64,000 nt of DNA, from positions 1-64,000 of the forward strand of contig DATJPT010000002.1 in the NCBI GenBank assembly GCA_035506275.1, given 5' to 3'. Shown piece by piece: positions 45,167-57,583 of this stretch. Numbering within the stretch: the stretch's first letter is position 1; each line of letters begins with the position of its first letter. The position numbers and the translations under genes are program-made. This DNA is from Bacteroidota bacterium. GTDB lineage: Bacteria; Bacteroidota; Ignavibacteria; UBA10030; UBA8401. The notes below the pieces were generated by a model. The model had not been told where the DNA came from. It saw only the letters and a list, made by a program, of their open reading frames with translations, and did no database searches.

Positions 45167-47275
45167 TCACCTCATTTCTCCGACAAGCGCGGTGTACTCC
45201 GGATCGTTTCTCAGCGAAACGAGATCCGGGTCGGCTTTGACCCATTCCTTCATATTTTTGTATCCGCTTCGAATCGCATTTGTAAGACACGCGAGCGCTT
45301 CTTTCGTATCCCCCAGCACCGCGTAGGTGCAGGCGCAGTTGTACTGCGCAAGCCCGTCGGTCGGGTCAAGCTCGGTGATCCGCTTGAGAATGGCGTACGC
45401 TTTTTCCTTCTCGCCGAAGTGGGCGTACGCCCCGACGATCCTGCTGAGCACGATGATGTCGTCCGGATTGACCCCGAGCTTCCGCTCGCCGACTTCGATC
45501 ATTTTTCGCATCGCGTTCTCCGACGACTGCGTGTCGTGTTTTCTTAAATGCGTCATGTAGGTGTGCATCCATGGTTCTTCGCTGTACGGCTTCAGCTCTG
45601 CACACTTCTGATAGTGACCGAGGGCCTCGTCGTAGCTCCCGGTGACGTCCGAAAGCGCCCCCAGCCAGCGGTACGCGTCATAAAAATCGGGCTTTTGCCG
45701 GATCACGTCCTGCCATATCCGCTTCGCCTCGTCAAAGTGCTTCTGATGGTAGTAGACCATCCCGATCCCGAAGGAAGCTTCAACCGAATCGCGGTCGAGG
45801 TCGAGCGCCTTTTGATTGTTCTCGATCGTCTTCCCGAGCCATTTCGGGTCGCCGTCATACCATGCATACATGTACGAGCATGCTTCGCCGAGCGCGGAGT
45901 AAGCGGAAGAGAACTTTTGGTCGATCGAAATTGCGTTCTGAAACATCTGGATCGCCGCCTCAGTGTTCTTTTTGCCGCGGCGAAAGACAAATTCCTTCCC
46001 CCTCAGATAGAGGTCGTAAGCCCGCAGGTCGTCCGTCGGCTTCTTCTCCAGCGATTCCTTCTCTGATGTTGTAAGAGAAATTTTAAGCGCTTCGGCGATC
46101 TTCTGTGCAACTTCCGTCTGCACATCGAAGATATCCTCAAGGAGCCGGTCGTACCGGTCGGCCCAAAGATGGAAGCCGTTGCGGACGTCGATCAGCTGCG
46201 CCGTGATCCGCATCTTGTTCCCGGATTTGCGCACGCTCCCTTCCAGCATGTAATTGACGCGGAGCGTCTGCCCGATGAGCCGCGAATTGATCTCCTTGCC
46301 GCGGAATGCCAGCATATCCGTCCGGGAGACGACCTTCAGATGCTTGATCTTCGACAGGTCTGTGATGATATCCTCTGTCATTCCGGCACAGAAATATTCA
46401 CTCTCCTTCTCAGAGCTCATGTTCTCGAAGTAAAGAACCGCGATGGATTTTTCTTCTTCCTCTGCCGGAACCGCGCTCGGCGTTTGCCGAAGATGCTCGA
46501 TCACGTCCGATGCGGCCGATGTCCGTTTGCTCTGGTCCTTTTGAAGCAGTCCGGTGATGACGGAGGCAACGTTCGACCCGATGTCCGGGCGCTTCGTGTT
46601 TGCCGGAGGAGGGTCCACGTTCAGGACCTCGTACATCATCGCCGCCTGGTGATCGGCCTGGAATGGAAGCGCTCCCGTGGCGATCTCATACAGCACGACG
46701 CCGAATGCCCAGAGATCGGTCCGTCGGTCGACATCCATTCCCTGGATCTGCTCGGGCGACATGTAGGCGAATGTCCCGACGGCGGTGCCGGCGTTCGTCA
46801 GCATCGGCCCCTCGCGAAGCTTCGCCACCCCAAAATCCATGATCTTGACCCTCCCGTTCCCCGTCACCATGATGTTCTCGGATTTGATGTCGCGGTGAAC
46901 CACTCCTTGTTCGTGTGCCGCCGCGAGTCCTTCGGCGATCTGAATTCCGTACTCGATCACCTGCTTTGGCGTCAGCGTCCCTTTCTTTTCGCGCAGCGTC
47001 TCTCCGTCGACAAATTCCATCACGATGAAGAGCTGGCCGCCGTGTTCCTGGATGTCGTGGATCGTGCAGATGTTCGGATGATTAAGGGCAGAGGCAGCCT
47101 TCGCTTCCTGGATGAACCGTGCTTTATTTTCGTCCGATGCCGCAAGATGGGCGGGAAGGAATTTCAGTGCGACAAAGCGGTCGAGTTTGGTGTCCCGGGC
47201 CTTAAACACCACACCCATGCCCCCTTCACCAAGCTTCTCAACGATATGGTACTGTGAAATCGTCTCCCCGAGCAT
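45167..47275 (-). CDS. Kinase K5: soluble Ser/Thr kinase with TolB-like and TPR domains
   Basis: A 702-residue protein. Kinase domain 1-265: glycine loop at 16, K38, HRDIKSEN (H127, D129), DFG at D147, MSPEQ near 172. No membrane helix is seen after it. Residues 285-410 form the TolB-like domain common in these kinases and in adenylate-cyclase-type regulators (IAVLYFENMSSEKESEYFCAGMTEDI is its start, split here into IAVLYFENMSSEK and SEYFCAGMTEDI; later NYMLEGSVRKSG and DIFDVQTEVAQKIAEAL). Residues 425-690 are TPR repeats ending ADPDLVSLRNDPEYTALVGE, a tail shared with K4. The start is MLGETIS rather than MIGQTIS. Probably cytoplasmic, sensing protein partners through TPRs. Confidence 0.94.
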   Translation of the reverse strand: MLGETISQYHIVEKLGEGGMGVVFKARDTKLDRFVALKFLPAHLAASDENKARFIQEAKAASALNHPNICTIHDIQEHGGQLFIVMEFVDGETLREKKGTLTPKQVIEYGIQIAEGLAAAHEQGVVHRDIKSENIMVTGNGRVKIMDFGVAKLREGPMLTNAGTAVGTFAYMSPEQIQGMDVDRRTDLWAFGVVLYEIATGALPFQADHQAAMMYEVLNVDPPPANTKRPDIGSNVASVITGLLQKDQSKRTSAASDVIEHLRQTPSAVPAEEEEKSIAVLYFENMSSEKESEYFCAGMTEDIITDLSKIKHLKVVSRTDMLAFRGKEINSRLIGQTLRVNYMLEGSVRKSGNKMRITAQLIDVRNGFHLWADRYDRLLEDIFDVQTEVAQKIAEALKISLTTSEKESLEKKPTDDLRAYDLYLRGKEFVFRRGKKNTEAAIQMFQNAISIDQKFSSAYSALGEACSYMYAWYDGDPKWLGKTIENNQKALDLDRDSVEASFGIGMVYYHQKHFDEAKRIWQDVIRQKPDFYDAYRWLGALSDVTGSYDEALGHYQKCAELKPYSEEPWMHTYMTHLRKHDTQSSENAMRKMIEVGERKLGVNPDDIIVLSRIVGAYAHFGEKEKAYAILKRITELDPTDGLAQYNCACTYAVLGDTKEALACLTNAIRSGYKNMKEWVKADPDLVSLRNDPEYTALVGEMR

Positions 47276-47278
47276 CGG

Positions 47279-49408
47279 CTATTTTCCCTTCATCATCTCG
47301 ATATATTCCGGCTCGTTGCGGAGGCTGTCGAGGTCGGGGTCGCGCTTGGTCCACTCGTGGAATCCGTATCCCGACGCAAGCGCCTTCTTGAGCGTCTGGA
47401 GCGCCAGCGCCTTTTCGTTGATGTTGGCGTAAAAACAGGCCGCGTTGTAGAACATCAGCGGGTCGTTCGGGCTCAGGTCGATAGCGCGGGCGGCTTTGAC
47501 CTTTCCTTCCTCGATGCGTCCGCTCCGCACAAGCGCAAGGGCGAAGAAGATATGTGCCCGGGCATCGTCGGGGTGAAGTGTCAGGTACCTCGGGAACATC
47601 ACCAGCGATTCGTCGAGCCACTTCTTGACGTTGTCATTCTCCCCGAGCCGGACATAGCAGAGGACGAGGTCTCCGTACGCGGCGTAGAAATCGGCGTTGA
47701 GTTCGACAACCTTCAGGAAGAGGTCGATAGCTTCCCGGGTGCGGTCGGTCGTGACATACGTCCGCCCAAGAGTCCAATACGCCGTGTGGTTCGAGGGATT
47801 AAGCTCGATGGCCTTCAGGCTTGTCTCGAGGGCTTCTGCGGTCGACTTTTTATGCAGGTAGACAAGTCCCAGCGCGGAGTAGGCCTCGGAAAGCGACGGG
47901 TCGTACATCAGCGCCTTGAGCCCGGCCTCCATGGCCTTGTCGAGCAGCGTCTCGTTCCGGTCGAACTGCTGGTACAAATGCGCGTATGCCTCGCTCAGGC
48001 CGGCATAGGCATCGGCATAGCGCGCGTCGTATTCGATGGCCTTCTGAAAAAGCTCGACGGCGATCTGCACGCCGTTCTTCGTGAACCGGTACATCGAATC
48101 GCGCGCGCGGAGGTTGCAGTCGAACGCCTGCGCGTTCAGCGTCGGACGCTTCGTCAGCACGATCTGTTCCTTCGGCGTCAGCTTCACCATCAGCGCGTCG
48201 ACGATCTGTTTTGAGACCTGCTCCTGGATGTCGAAAACATCCGAGAGCTTTCCTTTGTACGTCTCGGCCCACAACTGCGCGTCGGCTTCGACGTCGACCA
48301 GCTCGACCGCGATGCGGAGGTTGTCCTGGAATTTCCGGACGCTTCCGGCCAGAATGTACCGTGTGCCGAGCTCCCGCCCGATCGCCTTGACGTCCTTCGT
48401 TGTCGTTTTGTACTGCATCGATGTCGTCCTCGGCACTACGCGGATATCCTTCAGCCGCGACAGATTGATGATGAGCTCCTCCGTGAGGCCGTCGCTGAAG
48501 TAATCGCTTTCCTTGTCCGGGCTGATGTTGCCGAACGGCAGGACCGCGATCGCCTTCGTCTGCGGTTGTGAGGCGGAACTGTCGACCGCGCGCAGCGTCT
48601 CCTGCAGCGACTGGAGGACCTCATCCATCGACTGATACCGCTGCGTTCTTCCCTTCGCCAGCATTTTTTTGAGGAGAGCATCGACCTGGTGGGGAATTTT
48701 TCTATCCATGAGGCTTGGCACCGGCGGATCTTCGTTGACGATCAGATAAAGGAGCCCTGCTTCGTGCTCGGACTTAAAGGGAAGGTCGGCCGTGAGAAGT
48801 TCGTAGAGAACGACGCCGAGCGACCAGATGTCCGACCGCTGATCGGCCGATTCCCCCTGCGCCTGTTCGGGGGCCATGTACGACAGCGTTCCCAGTGAGG
48901 TGCCGGTCCTCGTCAGCCCGGAGCTGCTCTTGAGCTTCGCGATGCCGAAATCCATGATCTTCAGCTTCCCGTCGTGCGCGAGCATCACGTTCTCGGGCTT
49001 GATGTCGCGGTGAACGATGTTCTTTCCGTGCGCTGCTTTGAGCCCCTGTGCGATCTGGGAAGCCCACTCGAGCGCCTGATGGACCGGGACGCCGGTCCCG
49101 CTCGTGAGGTTCGAAAGGTATCTTTTCAGCGTCGTTCCGTCGAGATACTCCATCACAAGAAACATCCCGTCGTCCTGTTCGTCGATCTCGTACACGTTAA
49201 GGATGTTCGGGTGATTGAGAGCGGCGGTAGCCTTCGCTTCCTGCAAAAACCGCGCCTTGCTGTCGGCGGAAGCGGAGAGATGGCCGGGGAGAAATTTTAT
49301 CGCCACCAGCCGGTCGAGCTTCAAATCCTGGGCTTTGTAGACAACGCCCATACCGCCTTCGCCGAGTTTTTCAAGGATCTTATAGTGTGAAATTGTCTGA
49401 CCGATCAT
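47279..49408 (-). CDS. Kinase K4: soluble Ser/Thr kinase with TolB-like and TPR domains
   Basis: A 709-residue protein. Kinase domain 1-270: glycine loop at 16, K38 (in VAIK), HRDIKPEN with H133 and D135, DFG at D153 (MDFGIAKL), MAPEQ near 178. No membrane helix. A TolB-like domain (about 287-410: IAVLPFGNISPDKESDYFSDG, given here as IAVLPFGNISPDK and SDYFSDGLTEEL) is followed by seven or so TPR repeats (about 430-690), the last running into RDPDLDSLRNEPEYIEMM. The stop codon is three bases before the K5 start, an arrangement that favours coupled translation. K4 and K5 are the only two kinases of the array without a membrane helix. Confidence 0.94.
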   Translation of the reverse strand: MIGQTISHYKILEKLGEGGMGVVYKAQDLKLDRLVAIKFLPGHLSASADSKARFLQEAKATAALNHPNILNVYEIDEQDDGMFLVMEYLDGTTLKRYLSNLTSGTGVPVHQALEWASQIAQGLKAAHGKNIVHRDIKPENVMLAHDGKLKIMDFGIAKLKSSSGLTRTGTSLGTLSYMAPEQAQGESADQRSDIWSLGVVLYELLTADLPFKSEHEAGLLYLIVNEDPPVPSLMDRKIPHQVDALLKKMLAKGRTQRYQSMDEVLQSLQETLRAVDSSASQPQTKAIAVLPFGNISPDKESDYFSDGLTEELIINLSRLKDIRVVPRTTSMQYKTTTKDVKAIGRELGTRYILAGSVRKFQDNLRIAVELVDVEADAQLWAETYKGKLSDVFDIQEQVSKQIVDALMVKLTPKEQIVLTKRPTLNAQAFDCNLRARDSMYRFTKNGVQIAVELFQKAIEYDARYADAYAGLSEAYAHLYQQFDRNETLLDKAMEAGLKALMYDPSLSEAYSALGLVYLHKKSTAEALETSLKAIELNPSNHTAYWTLGRTYVTTDRTREAIDLFLKVVELNADFYAAYGDLVLCYVRLGENDNVKKWLDESLVMFPRYLTLHPDDARAHIFFALALVRSGRIEEGKVKAARAIDLSPNDPLMFYNAACFYANINEKALALQTLKKALASGYGFHEWTKRDPDLDSLRNEPEYIEMMKGK

Positions 49409-49432
49409 GCTTGCATCCTGCCTTAAAAGTTA

Positions 49433-52096
49433 TCAGAGATTGGTATTTATCAACGATTGAAATTTTTTATTCTCCTTGAGGGAATTCCACCGCGGATCGA
49501 TCTTCAGCAGCGCTCCCGAGAGCTCGCACGGGATCGAGAGGAGCCGTTCGAGGGACTGGACGGCCAGGTCCTGCTCGCCGGTCATCGCATAAATACGCGC
49601 GAGGTCCATCAGCCGGTACGAACCGCGCCATGCTTCCTTTTCGATCGGAAGAAGCTCAAGGCCGTGCTTTCCCTCGCGAAGCGCATCTTCCTTTCGGCCG
49701 AGTCCTGCGTAAACGATGCCGAGCGAGCCGTACAGGCGCTCGTCCGCGGGATGTGCTTTGATCTCCCGTTCCAGATGGACACGGGCGCTGTCAAAATAAT
49801 TCCTTGCTGCGGATCCGTTGCCGCGGAGCTCTTCAAGCTCGGCGCGAAGCAGCGATGAAGGAAGATACTGGAATTGATCGTTCACGATGACGTCGGCGCT
49901 CTCGTGGTTGAGGGCAGACCTGGCCGCTTCATAATTGCCGCCGACGACTTCCACCTCGTATGTCATGTCGGCAAGGAAGTATTCCGTCCCGCTGTCTTTC
50001 CCCTGGCGCCGGCAATCTTCGACGATCCGGCGCGCCTCGTTCACGTCCCCTTTCCAGAGGAGAAAATTTCTCGCCCTTTCCCAATACACTGCCGAGACAT
50101 CCGGCGTGAGCTCGATCGACTTCTCATAATTAAGGTCGGCATCCTGATAATCGCGAAGAAGCGTCTGCGTCTCCCCGAGCTGCCGGAACAGATCCGACCC
50201 GCGCGGGTTGCCCACGATCGCTTTCTTGAACGACTCAATCGACCCCGCCATATCTCCCTGGCGGCGCAGTACCGCAGCGATGCCGTAATAGATGTTCGAA
50301 TTGCTCGGCCGGTACTTGAGTGCAAGAGAAAATTCATCGAGCGCGCTTTTATAGTCCAGTTTGGCATGGTAGTAGTACCATCCCATCGCCTCGTGGGCTT
50401 CAGAGAGTTCCGGCGCCAACGTCATTGCCTTTTCAGCCGCCGCACGCGACTTCTCGACCCGGCTTTCGGTCCGGTCGTAGAAGAACCAGTACATGTTGGA
50501 ATGGACGTACGAGAGCTTGGCGTATGCCGCAGCGAACGAAGGGTCGAGCCGGATCGCACGCTCGAATAATTTGACGGCGATCTCAAAATCGGATCTCGAG
50601 ACCGTCCGGTCCGAATACTGCGTCGCCTGCAGGTAGTAGTCGTACGCTTCCGAGTTCTCGGTGAGCGACGTTTCCAGCGAGGTCTTCTCCGTCTTCGCCA
50701 GGGCAACGTCCAGCGCGCCGGCAACTCTGCTCGCGATGTCGGATTGCAGCTTGAACGCGCTCGAAAGAACGGATTCCATCGATTCTGACCATGTCTGCGT
50801 CCCGTCCTCTACTTTGATGAGCGTCGGGCTGACCCGCACGTGCGTCTCGCCGTCAAAGTCTTCCCAGCGGACGGTCCCCTGCAAAATATAATTGACGCCG
50901 AGCTCTTCGCCGATCTGTTTCAGGGATTTTGTCGTCTTCCTGTACTGCGCTGCGCTCGACCTCGCGATGACGCTCAGTCCCGAAAGCCCCGACAGCCGGC
51001 TCGTGACCTCGTCGGTCATGCCGTCAACAAAATAATCTTTGTCGCTCGGGCCGAGGTTCTCGAACGGAATGACCGCGATGATCTTCTTGTCGCTGTTCCT
51101 TCCGATGTTTGACACCACGACATCCTTCAGAAGGAAGAATGCAGCCGCGAGGACGGCGGCTCCGCCGGCCCACATCAATATTTTCTTTGACGGTATTTTC
51201 CGCCCAGGCTTTTCCGGCGGCGGAAGAACGTTCGCTGGCTTCCCGCCGGGGAGGGACACCAGCTGCGTGCGATTGACTCTGGTCGATTCTTTTTTCAGGC
51301 GCCGAAGGTCGACAATGATCTCGGACATCGATTGGTAGCGGTCCTCCGGGTCTTTCTCGAGGGATTTATTCAGGATGTGGAGCAGCTCCGGCGGAATATC
51401 CTGCCGGTATTTCGACGCTTCCTCCGGCTCCTCGTTGACGATGGAATACATCATCGCCGCTTCGTGCTCTCCGCGGAACGGGGTTCTGCCGGCGGTCATC
51501 TCGAAGAGGACGACGCCGAACGAGAAGATGTCCGACCGGACATCGGCTTCGACTCCCTGGATCTGCTCCGGCGACATGTAGGCGAGCGTGCCGATGGTGC
51601 TCGAAGTTTTGGTCAGCTTCAACGATCCCTTCAGCTTCGCGAGGCCAAAATCCATGATCTTGATCTGATCCTTCGAGTTGATCATGATATTTTCGGATTT
51701 GATGTCGCGGTGGATGATCCCCTTGCTGTGCGCTTCCTGCAGCGCTTCGGCGATCTGGATCCCATACTCGACGACCTGCTTGATCGTCAGCTGCGAGGCG
51801 GCGGCTTTCTCGCGCAGCGTGACGCCGTCGACCAGCTCCATCTCGATATATTGCTGGCCGTTGTACTCGTCGATCCCGTAAATGGTGCAGACGTTCGGAT
51901 GATTCAGCGCCGACGCCGATTTCGCTTCCTGGATGAAGCGTGATTTTTCCTGCTCGGAGCCGGAAATATGAGCCGGGAGAAATTTGAGCGCAACAAAGCG
52001 GTCGAGTTTCAAGTCCTGGGCTTTATAGACGACGCCCATCCCCCCCTCGCCGAGCTTCTCGAGTATTTTATAGTGCGAAATGGACTGGCCGATCAT
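49433..52096 (-). CDS. Kinase K3: membrane Ser/Thr kinase with TolB-like and TPR domains
   Basis: An 887-residue protein. Kinase domain 1-265: glycine loop at 16, K38, HRDIKSEN (H129, D131), DFG at D149, MSPEQ near 174. A linker with basic and proline residues leads to a membrane helix at about 305-323. The external part opens with a TolB-like domain (IAVIPFENLGPSDKDYFVDG region, 340-470; NYILQGTVRW) and continues as TPR repeats (about 490-870). Its activation segment is close to that of K2 (LKGSLKLTKTSSTIGTLAY versus LKGSLKLTRTSSTVGTLAY), so these two kinase domains are close relatives although their sensor domains differ. The 135-bp gap upstream, the largest in the array, may hold an internal promoter. 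Confidence 0.95.
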   Translation of the reverse strand: MIGQSISHYKILEKLGEGGMGVVYKAQDLKLDRFVALKFLPAHISGSEQEKSRFIQEAKSASALNHPNVCTIYGIDEYNGQQYIEMELVDGVTLREKAAASQLTIKQVVEYGIQIAEALQEAHSKGIIHRDIKSENIMINSKDQIKIMDFGLAKLKGSLKLTKTSSTIGTLAYMSPEQIQGVEADVRSDIFSFGVVLFEMTAGRTPFRGEHEAAMMYSIVNEEPEEASKYRQDIPPELLHILNKSLEKDPEDRYQSMSEIIVDLRRLKKESTRVNRTQLVSLPGGKPANVLPPPEKPGRKIPSKKILMWAGGAAVLAAAFFLLKDVVVSNIGRNSDKKIIAVIPFENLGPSDKDYFVDGMTDEVTSRLSGLSGLSVIARSSAAQYRKTTKSLKQIGEELGVNYILQGTVRWEDFDGETHVRVSPTLIKVEDGTQTWSESMESVLSSAFKLQSDIASRVAGALDVALAKTEKTSLETSLTENSEAYDYYLQATQYSDRTVSRSDFEIAVKLFERAIRLDPSFAAAYAKLSYVHSNMYWFFYDRTESRVEKSRAAAEKAMTLAPELSEAHEAMGWYYYHAKLDYKSALDEFSLALKYRPSNSNIYYGIAAVLRRQGDMAGSIESFKKAIVGNPRGSDLFRQLGETQTLLRDYQDADLNYEKSIELTPDVSAVYWERARNFLLWKGDVNEARRIVEDCRRQGKDSGTEYFLADMTYEVEVVGGNYEAARSALNHESADVIVNDQFQYLPSSLLRAELEELRGNGSAARNYFDSARVHLEREIKAHPADERLYGSLGIVYAGLGRKEDALREGKHGLELLPIEKEAWRGSYRLMDLARIYAMTGEQDLAVQSLERLLSIPCELSGALLKIDPRWNSLKENKKFQSLINTNL

Positions 52097-52231
52097 GAGA
52101 TATCCGGGGAATAAATTCAGAAGCTTCCTTCACACAAAGACGCACGTGCGCAAAAAATACGATAAGAAACCTGGCTGCGCTACGAATTGCGAAGCCATCC
52201 CATCGGGATTTGCGTGAGACAGTTTTGCTGG

Positions 52232-54886
<2,655 letters not shown>

Positions 54887-54898
54887 CCTGCTGTCCGG

Positions 54899-57583
54899 TT
54901 ATTTATTTTCGACGAGATTCTTCCAGTTGAACATGAGCGACCCGCTTTTCAGCGTTTGCGTGTTCAACGTTCGGGTGATGAGGACCTCTTTGCCGTCCCT
55001 TGAAATGTCGTAGAGACTTGTCTGAAAGCCGGCGTCGATCTTGAACACGAGCTTCGACTGGCCGACGGCGATCTCGTTCCCCGAAACGGACACCGGTGCA
55101 ACATAAATTTGGTGGTCGTTGATGCTGTAGATGATCTCCCTGCCGTTGGTAAGCCACCTCGGCGAGCCTCCCCCGTTGGTCGATACCTGCCACTTGCTCG
55201 GCGAGCCGTCCGTCGGCCGGATGTAGACTTCGTATTTTCCCGTCTCATCGGACTGGTAGACAAACCATTTCCCGTCGGGCGAAAATGTCCCGAGCCATTC
55301 GTTGAACTCGGAGGTCAGGAGGGGGGTAAATTTTTTCCCCCCCATATCATAGACGCCAATGTCCCATTTCTGCGGCCCCTGGGTGTTGATGGAAAGGAGG
55401 AGCTTTTTTCCGTCGCGCGAAACGTCGGTGACATACGAGCTGTACTTCGAGCTGTACACCAGCTCCTCATCGCCGGTGCCGTTGCTGTTCTTCGCGTAGA
55501 TATTGAACACGCCGGACGCATTGGAACTGAAATACACCTTGCTGTCGTCCGGCGACCATACCGGGACGATCTCCGTTCCCTTGTCGAACGTCAGCCGCGT
55601 GTCCGCATTCCGATCGATGTCGTGGATCCAGAGGTCCGTGTTCTTCGAGGATTCATCCAGCGCATCGGTGGCGATGTATCTTCCGTTGGTGGAGAACGAC
55701 GCCCACGTTGTCGGCACTTTGGATTGGATCGTGCGCTGCACGGCGCCGTTCGAGTTATAGACGACCATCTCGTTGTCTGATTTCGACATGCCGAGGTACG
55801 CCAGCCGGTTGTTTCTCGAAAGAGAAAAAGCCCCTTTGCTCCTGACACGCGCATAGAGAAGGTTTTCGAGGATCGGAATCGGCTCGCCCGTCACTTCGCC
55901 GGCCCCTTCGTCGAAGCGCTGCGCCAGCAGCGAATTCTGTTTATAATACATCACCCAGCCTTTGTTGTAGACCACATTGCTCGAAGCGTGGATTACAATT
56001 TTGGTTTTCGGGTCATTCAAAGAACCGATCCGGACATGGTCGGCATCCTCCTCAAGGGAAGGCTTGCTTGTCTGGACAGTATAAAAGAAATGATTCCCGT
56101 CCGGAAGAAAAACGGGCCATCGGTGGTTCACCTCGAACTCGGTCGAGTCCAGCGTTGTCACCTGTTTCGGCGTACCTCCTGCGGAAGGAACCTGAAAAAG
56201 AGGACCGTCGGGACCGGGGGCAAAAACAATGATGCCCTCTTTGTCCCATGTTCCTCCCCGCCCCCCCGATGATTCGCACACGGTCAGCACCGGCCCCCCT
56301 TTTGCATCTATTTTTTTGAGCTTTCCCTCGGCAAAGAAAGCCACCATCCTGCTGTCGTACGACCAAAACGGATAGTAGGCGTTATCAGTGCCGGACAAAA
56401 GAAGCGGGGTGGGGGAGTCGAGAGGGCGAACCCAGAGGTGGTCTTTTCCCATTGAGTCGACCGCAACAAACGCGATCATCGTTCCGTCGGGAGAAATTTC
56501 CAAGTGTCCTCCGTACGACGAATTGAAAATATTGGACGCGGGGGCTTCGAACGAGAGCCGGATCAATTCGGGGGGGGCGGCGCCAGCGAGAAAATACCAC
56601 GCGAGCGCCCCGGCCAGTACCGCGGAAACCGACAGCGCCGCGATCATCCAGGGATCGACCGAAAACTTTTTTTTCTGAGGAAGCGCTTCGAACTCGACCG
56701 TCTGCGGGGCGACCCTCGAACCCGAAGCGATCTGGCTTTTCCGGACCGCCAGGACTCTGCTCGCAGTCTGTCTGCTCGATTCCCTCTTTAATTTCCGGAG
56801 GTCTTTGACAATTTCTTTTGCCGATTGGTACCGTTCATCCGGCTCTTTCGCAAGGCATTCGAGCAGGATCGCATCGAGGTCGGGGGGCAGCTCCGGTTTC
56901 AAGATCGAGATCGGTTCCGGGTCGACGTTGACGATCTCATAGATGATCGCCGTCTCGTGCATTCCTTTGAACGGCGATTGCCCGGAGATCAATTCATACA
57001 GTAAGACGCCGAACGAGAATATGTCCGTCCGATGATCGACGTTGAACCCCTGGACTTGTTCCGGCGACATGTATCCGACGGTGCCGACGGTGTTTCCCTC
57101 GCGCGTCAGGCGGGAAACGCCCTGCAATTTCGCCAGACCGAAATCCATGATCTGCACAAGCCCGTCCTTCCTGAGCATGACGTTTTCCGGCTTGATGTCC
57201 CGGTGGACGATCCCTTTTTCATGGGCGGCGGCGAGCCCCTCGGCGATCTGGATGCCGATGTCGACCGATTGTTTGAGCGAGATGTTGCTTTTCCGGTCGC
57301 GCAGCGTTTCCCCTTCGATGAATTCCATTGCGATGAAGAGCTGTCCCTCATGTTCGCCGACATCGTAAATTGTGCAGATGTTCGGATGATTCAGCGTCGC
57401 GGCGGCCTTCGCTTCCTGGATGAACCGCTGCCTGTCCGATTCCGACGAAGCGACTTTCGCGCTGAGAAATTTCAGCGCAACAAAACGATCGAGCTTCGTA
57501 TCCTTCGCCTTATAGACGACCCCCATGCCCCCCTCGCCCAGCTGCTCAAGGATCTCGTACTGAAGAATAGTTTTACCGATCAC
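54899..57583 (-). CDS. Kinase K1: membrane Ser/Thr kinase with PD40 propeller, first gene of the array
   Basis: An 894-residue protein starting at GTG (57583) with a GGAG site about eight bases upstream. Kinase domain 1-265: glycine loop at 16, K38, HRDIKPEN (H127, D129), DFG at D147, MSPEQ near 172. One membrane helix at about 311-333. PD40 propeller from about 345 with ISPDGTMIAFVAVD, SPDDSKVYFSSNASG, FSPDGKWFVYQSDETG and a final ISRDGKEVLITRT. By position it is the first kinase of the run; regulation of the whole array probably lies in the 320-bp gap upstream or further up at the phosphatase gene. A short remnant of another kinase start lies in that gap. Confidence 0.95.
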   Translation of the reverse strand: MIGKTILQYEILEQLGEGGMGVVYKAKDTKLDRFVALKFLSAKVASSESDRQRFIQEAKAAATLNHPNICTIYDVGEHEGQLFIAMEFIEGETLRDRKSNISLKQSVDIGIQIAEGLAAAHEKGIVHRDIKPENVMLRKDGLVQIMDFGLAKLQGVSRLTREGNTVGTVGYMSPEQVQGFNVDHRTDIFSFGVLLYELISGQSPFKGMHETAIIYEIVNVDPEPISILKPELPPDLDAILLECLAKEPDERYQSAKEIVKDLRKLKRESSRQTASRVLAVRKSQIASGSRVAPQTVEFEALPQKKKFSVDPWMIAALSVSAVLAGALAWYFLAGAAPPELIRLSFEAPASNIFNSSYGGHLEISPDGTMIAFVAVDSMGKDHLWVRPLDSPTPLLLSGTDNAYYPFWSYDSRMVAFFAEGKLKKIDAKGGPVLTVCESSGGRGGTWDKEGIIVFAPGPDGPLFQVPSAGGTPKQVTTLDSTEFEVNHRWPVFLPDGNHFFYTVQTSKPSLEEDADHVRIGSLNDPKTKIVIHASSNVVYNKGWVMYYKQNSLLAQRFDEGAGEVTGEPIPILENLLYARVRSKGAFSLSRNNRLAYLGMSKSDNEMVVYNSNGAVQRTIQSKVPTTWASFSTNGRYIATDALDESSKNTDLWIHDIDRNADTRLTFDKGTEIVPVWSPDDSKVYFSSNASGVFNIYAKNSNGTGDEELVYSSKYSSYVTDVSRDGKKLLLSINTQGPQKWDIGVYDMGGKKFTPLLTSEFNEWLGTFSPDGKWFVYQSDETGKYEVYIRPTDGSPSKWQVSTNGGGSPRWLTNGREIIYSINDHQIYVAPVSVSGNEIAVGQSKLVFKIDAGFQTSLYDISRDGKEVLITRTLNTQTLKSGSLMFNWKNLVENK

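Noticed and set aside
45167-47275. K5 as an inactive pseudokinase because of HRDIKSEN and the MLGETIS start
   Set aside because: The catalytic Asp, Lys, Asn and DFG residues are all present; the Pro-to-Ser change is outside the catalytic set and also found in K3.
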